Origin: Clusia tigrina
Taxonomy: Eukaryota > Arthropoda > Insecta > Diptera > Clusiidae
Length of the DNA: 64,000 nucleotides
NCBI GenBank assembly: GCA_920105625.2
Contig: OV050032.1
Location: 127,517,829-127,581,828 of the forward strand
Direction of reading: 5' to 3'
In this document: positions 45,237 through 57,882 of the stretch, piece by piece
Layout of the letters: every line of letters starts with the position of its first letter
Numbering within the stretch: the stretch's first letter is position 1
The notes under the pieces: generated by a model
What the model saw: the letters and a program-made list of their open reading frames with translations, nothing else
Database searches by the model: none
What the model was told of the DNA's origin: nothing
Translations under genes and position numbers: made by a program

Positions 45237-45919
45237 ATGGGACTATCGAAGGAAGTGAAGGAGTTGCTGAAATCCCAGGAAGTGGTGGGCAAAGAGGTAC
45301 AGAGGTTGATTTCCAACTTCAGGAAGGACCGGAAGGATGTAAAAACGGTGAAGTATTATCACAGACGAATCACCGAGTTACGAGGTTTGGTGGAAAAATT
45401 TCAAAACAACCACGTAAAATTACTGCCGTACAAGGAGGTCTGTAGGGACGACGAATACTTTGCGGCGAATTTTCATTAATATGTGAAAAATTTAGTGTCA
45501 GGGTGGCTCAAGGTATTCGAGACGGATTTAGCAACAATTGAGGGACCGAGTGGTTCTCCGTTAAAGAGCAAAAAAGACGCACAGGTCGAGTTAAAAGCAG
45601 TAAAAACAGATGTGAATCTTTTCACCGAGAGGGTATCCGAACATTTCGAAGCCAGCGCGGGAAGACTGAAGCCCAGACGTTGTGGGAGGAGGCCAGAGTA
45701 ACGCGTAGAATATCGCCTTTGGAAGCAGCCGATTTGGCGCTGACTGCTATCTTGAGCAGGAGGGAAAAGGAATTAGAGGAAGTACGTAAGGAAAAGAAGG
45801 AGCTGAAAGCTGATAGAGAATTCCTTCAAAATAAAGCTGAGGAACTCTCAAGACCCCTCGAGGACACAAAGGAGGAAGCTTCTTTGTTAGAGCAAGAGAA
45901 TTTCAGGTTTAGGGTAAAT
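45237..45919 (+). pseudogene. S-element gag N-terminal part (coiled-coil), broken
   Basis: From ATG 45237 (MGLSKEVKELLKSQEV) the frame runs 80 codons to a TAA at 45477, continues in frame to about 45690, then shifts. The last part (about 45690-45919) is a strongly charged heptad-patterned region (EKELEEVRKEKKELKADREF), typical of a coiled coil. It ends abruptly where a reverse-oriented T copy begins. The corresponding region in the T element (50.76-51.43 kb) shows similar decay. Confidence 0.75.
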
Positions 45920-47295
45920 CTCAACGCCAGAAAACATAGGCACAAGCTTCTCCACAGCTTTGGCCACCTCCAGAATGCTCATTCTGACTATCGAGTATAA
46001 CTATCCCGTTGAACAACCCAATCTAAAAAAAAAACCCCATGCATCTGTTCAAAAAAAAAAATCCTCCCAATTTTCAAAAACCGAAATCGGATTTAGAGGC
46101 AAAAACGTCTTGATTCACTCCCGGAAATTCGAATCCATATTTAAAAATAAACCCGTATCATATGCGCATCGTAATAATAGCATTTAAATGTTTTCTTCAA
46201 CATTGCTACGCAAATCGAAGTTTCCGGACTACAAAAACTTTGATGCAACAACACGTGTTGTCGGCACCTCTTCACCTAATACACTAAACTCAAAATGCCA
46301 AATATTTAAAACAATCTTTATTTTGATTTCAAAACAATATAAATTGAAACAAATAAATGTCCCTACCGACAAACAAACACAAATCCCCTATCATAACCGT
46401 ACGAAACCAACTGGTATACACAAGTTCGCAATTCAATAACGCAAAAACCGTGAATTAGCAGGCACGTTCCACATCCCCCGAGAATGCTGAAACAAGAAGT
46501 ATTAAAAAGTATGAGCCTAATCACAGTGAAACAAACCTATACAACCTGACCATTAACAATTTTTGCGAATCAACCTAGTGTCACCTAACCGCAGCGGCTA
46601 TTCAGCCCCGATGCTGCTTCTTCTGCATGACCGGCGCAAAAGCGCCCACACGGCCACCGAAGAATCATCGACAAAATTTACTTAAATACTAAAATGTCCT
46701 AATATAAGCATACTTACCAATATCCTTGCTCCCTCCATTGAACTCCTTTGAGTTGGTTATCCTAACGTTGCTAGTAGTAGTTTCCCGTTGGTGGATTCCC
46801 GCGTAGGAGTGCTCTTTTCCTGGCACTCGACGTTGGATCCTACCGGCTGCGCCAATTGTTGTGTTCTCCGAGCGTTAGCTGTGGCAATGCGCCCTGCAGT
46901 TGCCTGTCACCTATAAATACTTGCCAGACCTGTAAAACACTTGCCGACTGCGGCGTAAACACAACACACACCGTTTCGCTTTCGGAAATATACAACTTCG
47001 ATTTATTCTTAATCCACTCTTATTTATATTCTTAATTCTAGCTATATAATTATTTTTATAACCTACTTAGGTGTTCCAATTAGGCAAGTGTTGACCCAAA
47101 ACAATAATCGCAATGAGCCAGTTCATACAAAATGCCAATGGTGCATTTTAGCCCTAGTTTTTGTGTCACTGTGTAATTGAAACACCTGTGAAATTCATAT
47201 ATGTAATATTAATTATAGCTACAACCGGTCGATAGGCTACTTGAGTTGTGTCGCGAGTCAACTACTCGTAGGTAGTCGTATCTTGACTCGCAACA
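45920..47295 (-). mobile_element. T element, reverse copy: LTR, leader and a piece of gag
   Basis: The LTR (46857-47295, 439 bp) reads TGTTGCGAGTC at 47295 and ends ACAACA at 46857. The primer site TGGCGCAGCCGGTAGGAT follows (46854 downwards), then the leader with a strong donor site, and finally a short gag piece (about 45990-45920) matching 51.88-51.95 kb of the forward T element. Most of gag and all of pol are missing. The copy meets the truncated S gag tail to tail. Confidence 0.85.
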
Positions 47296-48880
47296 GAATA
47301 TTGTTTATCATTCTCTGGAATGTCGCCGGTGCATTCTTTAGACCGAATGGCATCGGCAGGAATTCGTAGTGGCCATTTGCCGTAGAAATTGCTGTTTTGT
47401 GGATGTGGTCAGGGTGCATTTCAATCTGATGAAATCCCCTAGCCAAGTCCAAAGTTGTAAAGTATTGACATTTTCCCAGTTTGTCGAATATGTCTTCTAT
47501 ATTTGGAATTGGGAAACTGTCATCAATTGTTACTTCGTTAAATTTTCTGTAATCGATAACTATGCGCCATTTTTGCTCACCCGTGTTATCTGACTTTTTG
47601 GGTACCACCCAGATTGGATGATTATAAGGACTTTTAGATTGTCGTATGCTACCTTGTTGAAGCATGTCATTAATTTGTTTATTGACTTCTTCCTTGTGAA
47701 TTTGTGGATATCTGTATAATTTAGAATATATTGGTATATCGTCTGTAGTTCTTATTCGATGCTTAACGTCATTTGCAAAAGATAGGTCTAAGTCCTTGCT
47801 ATAAAATATATTTTTGAATTTTCGTTTCAGTTGGTCGTTCTTTTGTTTTTCCCAGTCCGACGGTTGGTTTTTATTTTTTTCCTTGTTTTGTTTACTATTT
47901 TCATGTTCTGAATCAATGCAATCTTCTGTGACCACTTTCAAATGCAATTTCGCTGTAGATTTCCTCTTATTCGTTAGGAAGAAGGGTATCTTTGCGGTAG
48001 ACGTAATAAGTACAGTACATGTAGTCTCTGGTTGTAGTCTATAATACATTTTATTCTGGTGAGAATATTGTTTCCGATTCGTCCGTCGAAATTATTATGT
48101 AAATTGAATTCCTAGAATTAAACGCTTGGGGTTTTTCTTTTAAATTCTTTAAAGATTGGTACTTCATACAAGCAGTGAACTTCATAAACCTGTCCAAAAG
48201 GTCTAATTTTTGCATTTGTCATTTTCTTTGATTGAGGATTTAAAATACCTTCATTAATGATGCTAAATTTTGCTCCAGTGTCTATTAATAAATAGTATGG
48301 TCTATTGTTCCTAACAAGTTTTATGTAAGGTAATTTCTTGAGGCTGGCTTTTGAAAATTCGAACCGTTTTGGCTTATGTCCATGGGTTGTACGTCTTGCC
48401 TAGAGTTGTTAGTACGTCTGGTGTTTTGTGAAGATGTTCTATTATTGTCATTATATGTGTTATTAGTACCATTATAGTTGTAATTGGTTTGTTGTCGTGT
48501 ATTCTGTGATGGTGTAAACGTGTGAGTATTGTTTGTGTTGTTTCTATTAAAGTTACTATTTGTTTCTTGCGTTTGGTAGTTGATATATGTTTGTTGTCTG
48601 TTATTGTATCTTGGAATGCTAGTATTAGCATTGTTGTCATAATTAGGTTGAATTCTGTTATTACTCAAATTGTTATATTTTTGTTGGTTGTTGTTTTGTG
48701 AACTATAGTTGTTAAGAATTGGTCTTTGATTTCTGTAATTTGTGTTATTACTGAAGTTCGTTCTTGATTGACTTCGTGAATAATTTATATTATTTGAAGG
48801 CAGACCAAATTTTGTATGGTGTTGATGGCTTGCATCAAGAATTAGCTCAAAGGCTTTTACTATGTTTTCAGGGTTCCTAG
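47296..48880 (-). pseudogene. Gypsy-Z fragment: gag end, protease, first half of RT
   Basis: On the reverse strand, an Asn/Gln-rich gag C-terminus lies at about 48880-48321 (many NN and TN repeats, ending ISQNG...KPASRNYL). The protease follows with LLIDTGAKFSIINEGI near 48.29 kb. After some broken frames, an RT portion is open at 48049-47297 ([59 protein letters not shown]). The catalytic YXDD block is cut off by the T LTR. Asn-rich gag and this RT style suggest an insect gypsy group different from S and T. Confidence 0.85.
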
Positions 48881-49820
48881 TGTTGCGAGTCAAGATACGA
48901 CTACCTACGTGTAGTTGACTCGCGACACAACCCAAGTAGCCTATCGAGCGGTTGTAGCTATAGTTAATATTACGCATATAAACTTCACAGGTGTTACAAT
49001 TACACAGTGTTTCTAAGACTGCTTGATCTTTCCGATTCCATTTGTTACCACTTTCGTCGTTTAAATCAGAAAACACTCCAAAACGTTTTACCAGGAAAAT
49101 TTCTTTATTACAAGCTTGTAAGCCGCAGCTCGCTTGTTTGTATTAACAAATTATTTCTTTTCTTAAGTAACAATAATCCAAAAAAAACTGACTTATTTGT
49201 AAGCTGATAATATTCTGCGATTACTAATTTACAGTGAGCGAAATAAAACGAAAAAAAATATATGTGTATTTTATTAAACGACCACCTCCTTGGTTGAATG
49301 CACACAGAATATTGGTCTCGGCACGCAGTATAGCCGATCGACTCTCCTCCTCTCTCCTTGCATCTGGCAGCAAAATAAAGATGGCTGCGGCCTGCCACAC
49401 GACTCTTGGCGGGACACAATGAGGGGAATTCTCTCCGCACTGAGCCCTGCTCAGAGTCGCAGGGTGACGGTGCGCAGGCAGCAGCCGTTGTCAGGAGGGC
49501 TCCGGCGCGAACACACAGTGACCGACAAACTAGGGCTAAAATGCACCATTGGCATTTTGTATGAACTGGCTCATTGCGATTATTGTTTTGGGTCAACACT
49601 TGCGTAATTGGAACACCTAAGTAGATTATAAAAATATGATGTAACTAGAATTAAGACTATAAATAAGAGTGCTTTAAGAATAAAGACAGTTTGTGTATTT
49701 CTGAAAGCGAAACGGTGTGTGTTGTGTTTACGCCGCAGTCGGCAAGTGTTTTACAGGTCCGGCAAGGATTTACAGGTGAAAGGCAACTGCGGCCACAGCA
49801 AACGCTCGGAGGACACAACA
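48881..49820 (+). repeat. T-element 5' LTR (forward copy), with a solo LTR inserted
   Basis: It starts TGTTGCGAGTC directly against the Z fragment, resumes after the 506-bp insertion at 49519, and ends GGACACAACA at 49820. The uninterrupted length would be close to the 439 bp of the reverse copy. The primer site TGGCGCAGCCGGTCC follows at 49823. Confidence 0.85.
49008..49513. mobile_element. Solo LTR nested in the T LTR
   Basis: 506 bp beginning TGTTTCTAAG and ending GCGAACA, so TG...CA ends, flanked by CACAG on both sides (49003-49007 and 49514-49518). The undisrupted site is visible in the reverse T LTR. It includes AATAAA sites and a G/C-rich right half. The family is unknown; orientation is not certain. 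Confidence 0.75.
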
Positions 49821-50760
49821 ATTGGCGCAGCCGGTCCGAAGGACCTATTGGAGGAATCCCAGGGCAAGGAACCTGAAGCAGGGAAGCATCCTGCAACAAA
49901 AGGACAAAGGACTTGGAGGCGGAGATGTCATCGTGTGAGTGGTGAGTAGAGTGTATAATAGCGTATTTTAAGTAGATACTTTTGCGACCCTGAAGGCGCC
50001 GTAGCGCTGGTCAAATAAGTAGAAACATATAGGCGCATTTGCGCTGTTGCACGCAGCTTTGAATGGCAACCATAAACCTTCAGTATAATCGGACGGTCTA
50101 TGTATGTTCATCCTAGCTGTGAGGATTTTTTTGGTAGGGGTTTTGTGTTTGTTTGTCGTTAGGGATATATTTGGATACACATTTTTTTAATTTTTTTTTT
50201 TACACAATAAAATACCATGAGCTTAGGGTATTAGGAAGAATATAATTGTTTTCATTGCGTCGCACATACGTTACGGGTTTATTTTTTAAATATGGATTCG
50301 AATTTCCGGGAGTGAATCAAGACATTTTTGCCTGTAAATCCGATTTCAGTTTTTGCGAATTGGGAGTATTTTTGGGAGTATTAAAGTTGGTGATTGGTTA
50401 TGGGGATACATGTGAGGAAATCAAGGTGTATCTATGAGGAAGTCAAGGACCAATTTGCATTGATGGAAGGACTTAATGGACGCCGGTAGACAGCGGATAT
50501 GGAACTTGTGATGGAAGATAAGTAAAGAAAGAATATTAAGAAAGAATTTACGGTGGAATGTTTTTTAAAATAAATTTTGTATTTATCATTAAGTAAGATG
50601 AACTAAAAAAAATTGGGATAAGTTAATAACAAGTTTTAGCAATTATTGGGTTTTATTTGTAATTGGGATACACCATCTGTTCTGGCATTTGGGACGAACA
50701 GATGAATGGAGATTTTTCTTTGAGATTGGGTTGTTCAACGGGATATTTGTTGGATTAGGC
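49821..50760 (+). other. T-element leader
   Basis: Untranslated leader with the primer-binding site, a donor-like GGTGAGTAG near 49941, and an acceptor-like GAACAG at about 50700 before ATGAATGGAG. No other coding sequence is apparent. Confidence 0.6.
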
Positions 50761-53013
50761 ATAGTACATGTGACTATCGAAGGAAGTGCATGAGTTGCTC
50801 AAATCCAAGGGAGTGGTGGGCAAAGAGGTCCAGAGGTTGATTTCCAACTACAGGAAGGACCGAAAGGATGTAAAAACGTGAAGTATTATCACAGACGAAT
50901 CACCGAGTTACGAGCTTTGGTGGAAAAATTTCAAAACAACCACGTAAAATTACTGCCGCACAAGGAGGTCTGTAGGGACGACGAATAATTTGCGGCGAAT
51001 TTTCCTGGATAAGTGGAAAATTTTGTGTCAGGGTGGCTCAAGGTATTCGAGACGGATTTAGCAACAATTGAGGCACCGAGTGGGTCTCCGTTAAAGAGCA
51101 AAGAAGACGCACAGGACGTGTTAAAAGCAGTAAAAACAGAGGTGAATCTTTTCACCGAGAGGATATTCGAACATTTCGAAGCCAGCGCGGGTAAGACACG
51201 AAGCCCAGACGTTGTGGGAGGAGGCCAGAGTAAGGGATAGAATATCGCTTTTGGAAGCAGCCGATTTGGCGCTGACTGCTATCTTGAGCAAGAGGGAAAA
51301 AGGATTAGAGGAAGTACGTAAGGAAAAGGAAGATCTTAAAGCTGATAGAGAAATCCTTCAAAATAAAACTAAGGAACTCTCGAGGAAACAGAGGAGGAAG
51401 CTTCTTTGTTAGAGCAAGAGAATTTCAAGTTTAGGGAAGCGACGGTGGAAGTGAAGCCATCCCAGGTGAGGCCAAGGTCGGTGTCGACGTCGGAAACGCA
51501 GACGGTTTAAGCTTCGATACCGGAAGTAGGAGGATCAGGATACTTGACACCCCAGTGTACCCGAGGACATCTCGTTCCGAAAATAGTAGTGAGGGATTGC
51601 AATTTAGGAGGGCTACCGATTAGTTTCAGTGAAGACCAGGCACAGCGCGAATCGCAGGTGCATAAGAAAGCAGCGACTCAACCGACGAGCGCAGGGGAAA
51701 AGGATAAAGCGCCTCAGTCGGAAGAGCCTATATACGACACGCCAACTAGGTTGGAAGCACGGCGGCCACTAAGTTTGCGCCAGGATCTGGTTAAGTATCT
51801 ATTGGAAGAGGGGGTTAATAGCCAATTAGCTACACAAGAGGTGAGCGATACAGTTATTCCTGTGGTGGTTAACTCGACAGTCAGAATGAGCATTCTGGAT
51901 GTGGCCAAAGCTGTGGAGAAGCTTGTGCCTATGTTTTCTGGCGTTGAGATTTACGATCTCAGGACGGAAATCAGGAGGTTCAAGGAAGGATGCGAGCTTG
52001 CCCAACAAAGTCTTCCGGGAGCGGAGGTTGAACACTTGATAAGATGCATAAGACAGAGAACAACAGGAGACGCGTTTGCTTTGTTGGCGCATAGCCCAGT
52101 AGACAACCTGACTGATTTATATGCTCTCCTGGACAGAACATACTTGAAACAAAAATCGTACGACGTACTCATAAGAGAGATCCAGGAGTCTACTCAGAAG
52201 CCTGGAGAGGAATTGAGAGCCTGGGGCCGCAGGCTCCAGTCACTAGGGAGTGCAGCGAGTGCAGAAGCAAACAGGCAATTCCCTGAAAGTGCGTCGGTAT
52301 ACAAATCGCAAATAGAGAGGGCCATGGTGACGGTGTTCAAGGTCGGTTTAGTAAATAGGGACTTGGCCAATTACACGCTAGGTCTGACACAACGACCAAT
52401 GGCAGATTTGATAGAGGCAGTTACGTCTGCAGAGGTGGCCATTCAGCAAAGAGCCACGATGGGGGGCATATGCTGGACGAGTGCACCCGCTGGTTCGAGT
52501 GTCCCGCGACAAGAATTGGGGGGTAATGAGAAACGGGGAATGGACCATAGAGATCGACGACCGGCTGTAGAGGTCGTATGCTCATTTTGTAATAGGCACG
52601 AGCATTTCTGGGATGAGTGCCGGACGAGGAGGAATACTCCGTTTTGTGAGGATTGCGGTAATTATGGACACCAAAGAGGGTTGAGTTGTCCAAGGAATGC
52701 ATCAGCAAGACAACAGGGTAGACAGTACTACTCCAGAGAAAGTTTCGGAAATCAGCAGCAAAGTACCATTGCCAGTCAGCAGAGACCCGTGTTGCCTCGT
52801 GGAAACCCAGGGGACCGCACATGGCAGCGGAACACGGGCGGCACTAGTAATAGCCGTCATACCTATGGTTCGCAGCATAACCAATCATACAATGCAAGGA
52901 ACGAACGGAAAGGAAGTCGCCAACCGACATGTGCATGGTGTGGGCGCATTGGCCATATGGCAGAGAACTGTTTCGCAAGGAATAGCAACAGGCAGAATCA
53001 GGTAAACCGGTAG
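50761..53013 (+). pseudogene. T-element gag
   Basis: The N-terminal coiled-coil part (50.76-51.43 kb) is frameshifted, and its initiating ATG is followed directly by a stop. The rest is open at 51544-53013 (489 codons). A Pro/Thr/Glu-rich linker comes first. A capsid-like domain spans about residues 95-305 (LRTEIRRFKEGCELAQQ, GDAFALLAH, GEELRAWGRRLQSLG, FKVGLVNRDLANY), followed by three zinc knuckles. These are CSFCNRHEHFWDEC (52579-52620), CEDCGNYGHQRG.SC (about 52646-52690) and CAWCGRIGHMAENC (about 52931-52972). Role: particle core and RNA packaging. Three knuckles are more than most insect gypsy elements have. Confidence 0.85.
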
Positions 53014-53075
53014 GGGGCCAACCTCAGCCTAGAGGTTGGAAACCCCAGAACACTGCTAAGATACAGGCACCAAAC

Positions 53076-56000
53076 GTGGTTTTCACGTCAGCGACAGTCG
53101 AGAGACCACAAACTCCGAAGATACAGGATACAGCACTCTTAGGGACAATAAATTTCGTTTGTCTATTGCTTATGCTGTTTGGGGTAATTCGCCAGAGAGC
53201 AGTGGGGTTAGTCAGGAACTACCTCCCTGGTATATTAATATATATAGGAAAAAATTTTAATAGTATTAGTGAAAGATGCAGACAGGTAATTCAGCCGGCC
53301 AGGGGCATGACAGCAGGTTATAAAAACTGCATGGGGAAGATGAATGGTAGTACGGCAAATTTTAAATCGTGTTTAAGTATACTTTTTGCTAGCACCGCTA
53401 GGTTTATGAGAGATATGTGTAGAGATCCTCCGCGATATAAACATTTTTTGGCTAACAATTTCAACAGTCAGTCTACTTACACGGATGATTCTTATTTGAT
53501 CATTCCGTGCAAGGCAGCAAAAGCAGGTAATCTGGTATTATTGCTGGACACAGGTGCGGACACCAGTCTAATAAAGGCTGAATCCATGAGGTCATTTCCC
53601 AATGTACAAGTGTGCAGAATAAGCAGTTTAAGCGGGGCATTTGGGGGAAGTGTTAAAACTCTTTGCCTAGTGAAACTCGATATTCACCGTGCTGAGAATT
53701 TGGAATGGGATTTCCACATTATCCAGTCCCGGCAGATGGAATACTGGGAAGAGATAGTTTGTGGAATTGCTCTATAATAGATACAGTACGTAAACGTTTA
53801 TCCGTATGCAATGGGAACCTGAAGACTGTGAACAATTTTAGACTTTGTGCAAGGGACAGTATAGGAAGGAACCAGAGTAGAACACGGAGGGACAGTTTAA
53901 GCAGGGAGCAGGAAAGTCAATCAGTAGGCATAGCAAAGGCTAGGGCAATAACTGTAAAGAAGGTAAGGGTACCTGTGAAAGAGGGTTTAACAATAGTAAA
54001 TAGGCAAGAGATACAGCCTGGTGTGCATATCTGCGATACTTTGGCATACGCCACGGATTATACAGTTGAGGCACCAGTGCTGAATACTCAAGAATCGGAC
54101 GTAGTGTGGGATCAGAATTGCGAGGCGACATGTTACAATATCTCGGAGTACGACATTAGAGAAGTAAGCGATGCGAGTGATTTTGTAGTGCAGGAAAAGT
54201 CTCGGGAGAATACCGAGAGAGCGGAGAAACTGAAAAACGAATTGGGAACGGGGAGTATTTTGAATGAGGAGGAAATCCTTTCAATAGCAAGAATGTGCAC
54301 AGAGTATAACGATGTTTTCCTACTCGATGGAGACGCGCTGCCGTTCACATCTACAATTGAGCACAATATTCCCATAGCGGAGGGGCAGTTTCCCATAAAT
54401 CAAAGGCAATATAGAACTCCGGGAGACAGAGAGAAAACAGCATTCAGCACGTCTTTGGGTCATTTTGAGTTCAAACGAATGCCATGCGGACTTACTGGTG
54501 CTCCAGCCACTTTTCAGAGGCTTATGAATAGCATTTTAACTGCAAGGTATTGACTTTTTTGTATACCTAGATGATATAGTGGTATATGGAAGGAATCTGT
54601 CAGACCACAGTAGCAAGTTGAGTAAAGTACTGGATCGACTGAGGGAGCATGGTCTGAAGCTCAACACGGAGAAGTGTAACTTCCTGCGACGCGAGGTGAT
54701 ATATCTAGAACACAAGTGTACTGAGAAAGGTGCGCTTCCTGATCCTGCGAAGATAGAATGCGTCAAGAATATTGCTCAGCCAAGAAACAGGAAAGACGTA
54801 CAAGCTTTTCTTGGTTTAGCAAATTATTATAGGAAATTCGGGAAGAATATGGCACAGTTGTCGCTGCCAATCACGAAGTTGCTACATAAGGACACAAAAT
54901 TCGAATGGACGGAGTCATCCCAACAGGCGCTCGAAGGTTTGAAATTGGCTATTACGACACCGCCCATCCTGATTTACCCGGACTTTAATAAGCATTTCAT
55001 TTTAACGACAGACGCCAGTGGTGAAGCTCTGGGAGCGGTTCTTTCGCAGGAACAAGAGGGTCGCGATCATCCCATAGCTTTCGCGAGTAGAGCGCTGAGT
55101 GAGACCGAGAAGCGGTACTCTACGATAGAGAGGGAAATGCTCGCTATAGTTTGGGCCACTCGTAACTTCAGATCATACCTTTTGGGGAGGCAATTCACGG
55201 TTTACACTGACCACCAACCGCTAAGGGGAATCGTAAATTTGAAGTATGAAACGTCTAGACTGGCACGGTTCAGGCATAAGCTGTCCGAGTACACATTTGG
55301 TATTGTATACAAGCCAGGGAAAACGAATTTGAATGCGGATGCGCTGAGTAGGGCGCCGCAAAATACGAGTGTTCTGAGAATCACTGAGAATATCGCGGGA
55401 TATGCTATCAATGATGGGCAAACGGAAAGATCAAAAGGGGAGCGAATAATAGTGAGGGCATGGATTGAGTTAGACAGGGTAAAAGTGAAGTGGGGTTTTT
55501 GGAAGCGAGGGCAGTTGCCTTTGACATCACGAAAGACTGTTTAGCATACAGGTTCATCAGTGAGGGGTTGAGACGGTGTCTCGCTAGATTATATGATATA
55601 AACGCACAAGAATAAGAAAACTTGCGGGATACAGCAGCGAGAGTCCAACAGGTAGTAACTCGGTTAAGGGAAAAAGCGAGATTTTCACCAGCCGAGAGGT
55701 GGGACACAGCACCGCGGATTGCAGCTGTCCAAACAAGAGCGCAAGTAAGGGAGCGAAGGAGTATTGTGGATGACTCCGCGAAGCAGGGGGACGCCATGGG
55801 TGACGGTACGACTCCAGAATTACCTTTTGTTACGGACGCTGTAATTGAACTGTCGGACCGAAAGAAGATTGAAACGGTGTTAAAAGATTACCATAATTCT
55901 CCTTTGGGGGGTCACCAGGGTTTCATGAAGACGTATAGGCGTATACGCAAGAACTATAGGTGGCCTAAAATGATGTTGGATATACGGAAACTCATCGCTG

Positions 56001-56899
56001 GGTGTGAAAGTTGCCAGAAGAACAAGGTGTCAAGGCTAACAAGGATGCCTATGCAACTAACTGATACTGCTAACAGACCATTCGAAAAGGTGTTCATGGA
56101 TAGGGTTGGACCATTGCCCGAGAGCTCGTCTGGGAATAAATACATCCTAACATTCCAGGACGATCTATCTAAATACTTTATAGCGGTTGCCATGCCGGAT
56201 GCGGAGGCAACCACGGTAGCCAAGATTTTCTTTGGGGAAGTTGTAGCAAAATTAGGTGTCCCAAGGATACTTGTGACAGATAACGGCACTAATTTCATTT
56301 CGAGAATTTTTTCTGAAACGTGTAAACTGCTAAAGCTGAAGATACTTCACATCACCCCGTATCACCCTCAGGCTAACGGTTCGTTAGAACGTAGCCACCG
56401 ACCGCTAGCTGAATACTTGAGGCATTTTGTGAAGGAGGATGGATCGAACTGGGACAAGTGGTTGGCGTCAGCAATGCATGTGCACAACAACACTGTACAC
56501 GCATCCACTAACCAGACGCCATTTTTCACGTTGTATGGTTTTCAACCTCAAATGCCATCGAATTTGAAACGAAAGCCTGCGCCTTTATATAATACAGACG
56601 ACTACCCACATCTGTTACGTTATCAAGTGCAGAAAGGGCACGAGTTGGCTAGGAAGGCGCAGGAAAGGGCAAAAGCGGTTTCCAAGAAGCAATATGATGC
56701 TTCCACTAATCCCGTGCAGTTCGTTGCTGGGGGCAATGTTTTACTGCGTAACAGTAACAAGAAGAACAAATTTTCCCATATTTGGCTTGGTCCATATAAA
56801 GTAGAAAAGATTTTGGGGCCAGTAACAACAGAGTTTAGGATAGGAAACGAATTGAGACGTTTCCATAACAATCTGTTGAAGCCCTACAGATCGAATTAA
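53076..56899 (+). pseudogene. T-element pol: PR-RT-RNaseH-IN with deletion in RT
   Basis: Protease has LLLDTGADTSLIK (D-T-G-A at 53547). A frameshift near 53.73 kb precedes the protease end and linker. In RT, the sequence jumps from [11 protein letters not shown] directly to [14 protein letters not shown] near 54430, so about 100 residues of fingers/palm are missing. A one-base shift near 54550 precedes FVYLDDIVVYG. RNase H (TTDASGEALGAVL) is at about 54.99-55.35 kb. Integrase (55622-56899) has the HHCC domain (HNSPLGGHQGF...CESCQ), VTDNGTNF (about 56.27 kb) and NGSLERSH (about 56.38 kb). The integrase and RNase H frames are long and open. The element cannot be autonomous. Confidence 0.9.
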
Positions 56900-57590
56900 G
56901 AATTTTAGTGTGAAGCTGGTTGCAATGATGAGTGAATTGAAGCAGAGGTTTTCTTAGCTTGACCTATCCCAAATTCAGTTCATGCGGAAAGTGACCGCTG
57001 AAATGAGTGAAATTTTTATTAAATAATAATTTCAACCTTGAAAACGAAGAAAATTAAACGTAAGCAAGACAGCGGTATGAAAGAATGAAACCATATATTA
57101 TGATTCAAGGGCGAGACAGTGTACGAATGCCCTCGTGAAGTAGTAAAAGAAATAATTTTTGGGAGCTGAAAATATGACTTCAATAAAGAATGAAGAAAAA
57201 AAAAATGGGGAGCAATTTAATGCATATAATTTTTGTTTGTTTGTGCGGTTTAGACAGTCGCATGAGCAGCAGAGTCAATAACTGGGGCGTTTGTGCAATA
57301 CGTTATTAAGTTTGTAGCTACTCATAATGTACACGGGTAATATGATGCGTTGACATTTTTGGCATGCGCTATAATGACAAGCGCATGTGCCAAGTACATA
57401 TGTATGTATGTCAATAAGTAAGTATGAGCGCGGGTAGCGTGTTTGTTTAATATGAGACATGGTGGTTTGCATGCATATGTTTAGCAGTAATATTTTAATT
57501 GTTTTATCAGTACGATATACATGAAGTCGTAGGGGTAGGGGCATGAAGGTAAACGTAAGTATGTTTGGAAGAGCAATAGGGAAGTAAGTA
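56900..57590 (+). other. T-element post-pol region, unassigned
   Basis: AT-rich, no long ORF on the forward strand. It may be a degraded intergenic region or the 5' part of the third ORF. Confidence 0.35.
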
Positions 57591-57882
57591 AAGTAAATAA
57601 ACACGGAAGCAGTGTAATTAAACAATTTTATATTTAGTATAAGTAATGATAATAGGAAAAGAGGAAACTCAAGGAAAAGTATGGAATACAATTGATTTCA
57701 ATTAGTTTGAATACAACTTCCGGGTGTACGTACTTCCAGGGTCGTACACCCAGAAGTTGTATTCAAACTAATTGAAATCAATTGTATTCCATACTTTTCC
57801 TTGAGTTTCCTCTTTTCCTATTATCATTACTTATACTAAATATAAAATTGTTTAATTACACTGCTTCCGTGTTTATTTACTT
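57591..57882. repeat. Near-perfect 140-bp palindrome
   Basis: Left arm 57591-57730, 12-nt loop 57731-57742, right arm 57743-57882. By reading, the arms differ at one position (C against T near the loop). The stem would be a 140-bp duplex if transcribed. Confidence 0.95.

Noticed and set aside
48321..49076. A single 251-codon gag-like ORF
   Set aside because: Its first part (48881-49076) runs through the T LTR and the nested solo LTR by chance; only the part below 48881 is gypsy-Z gag.
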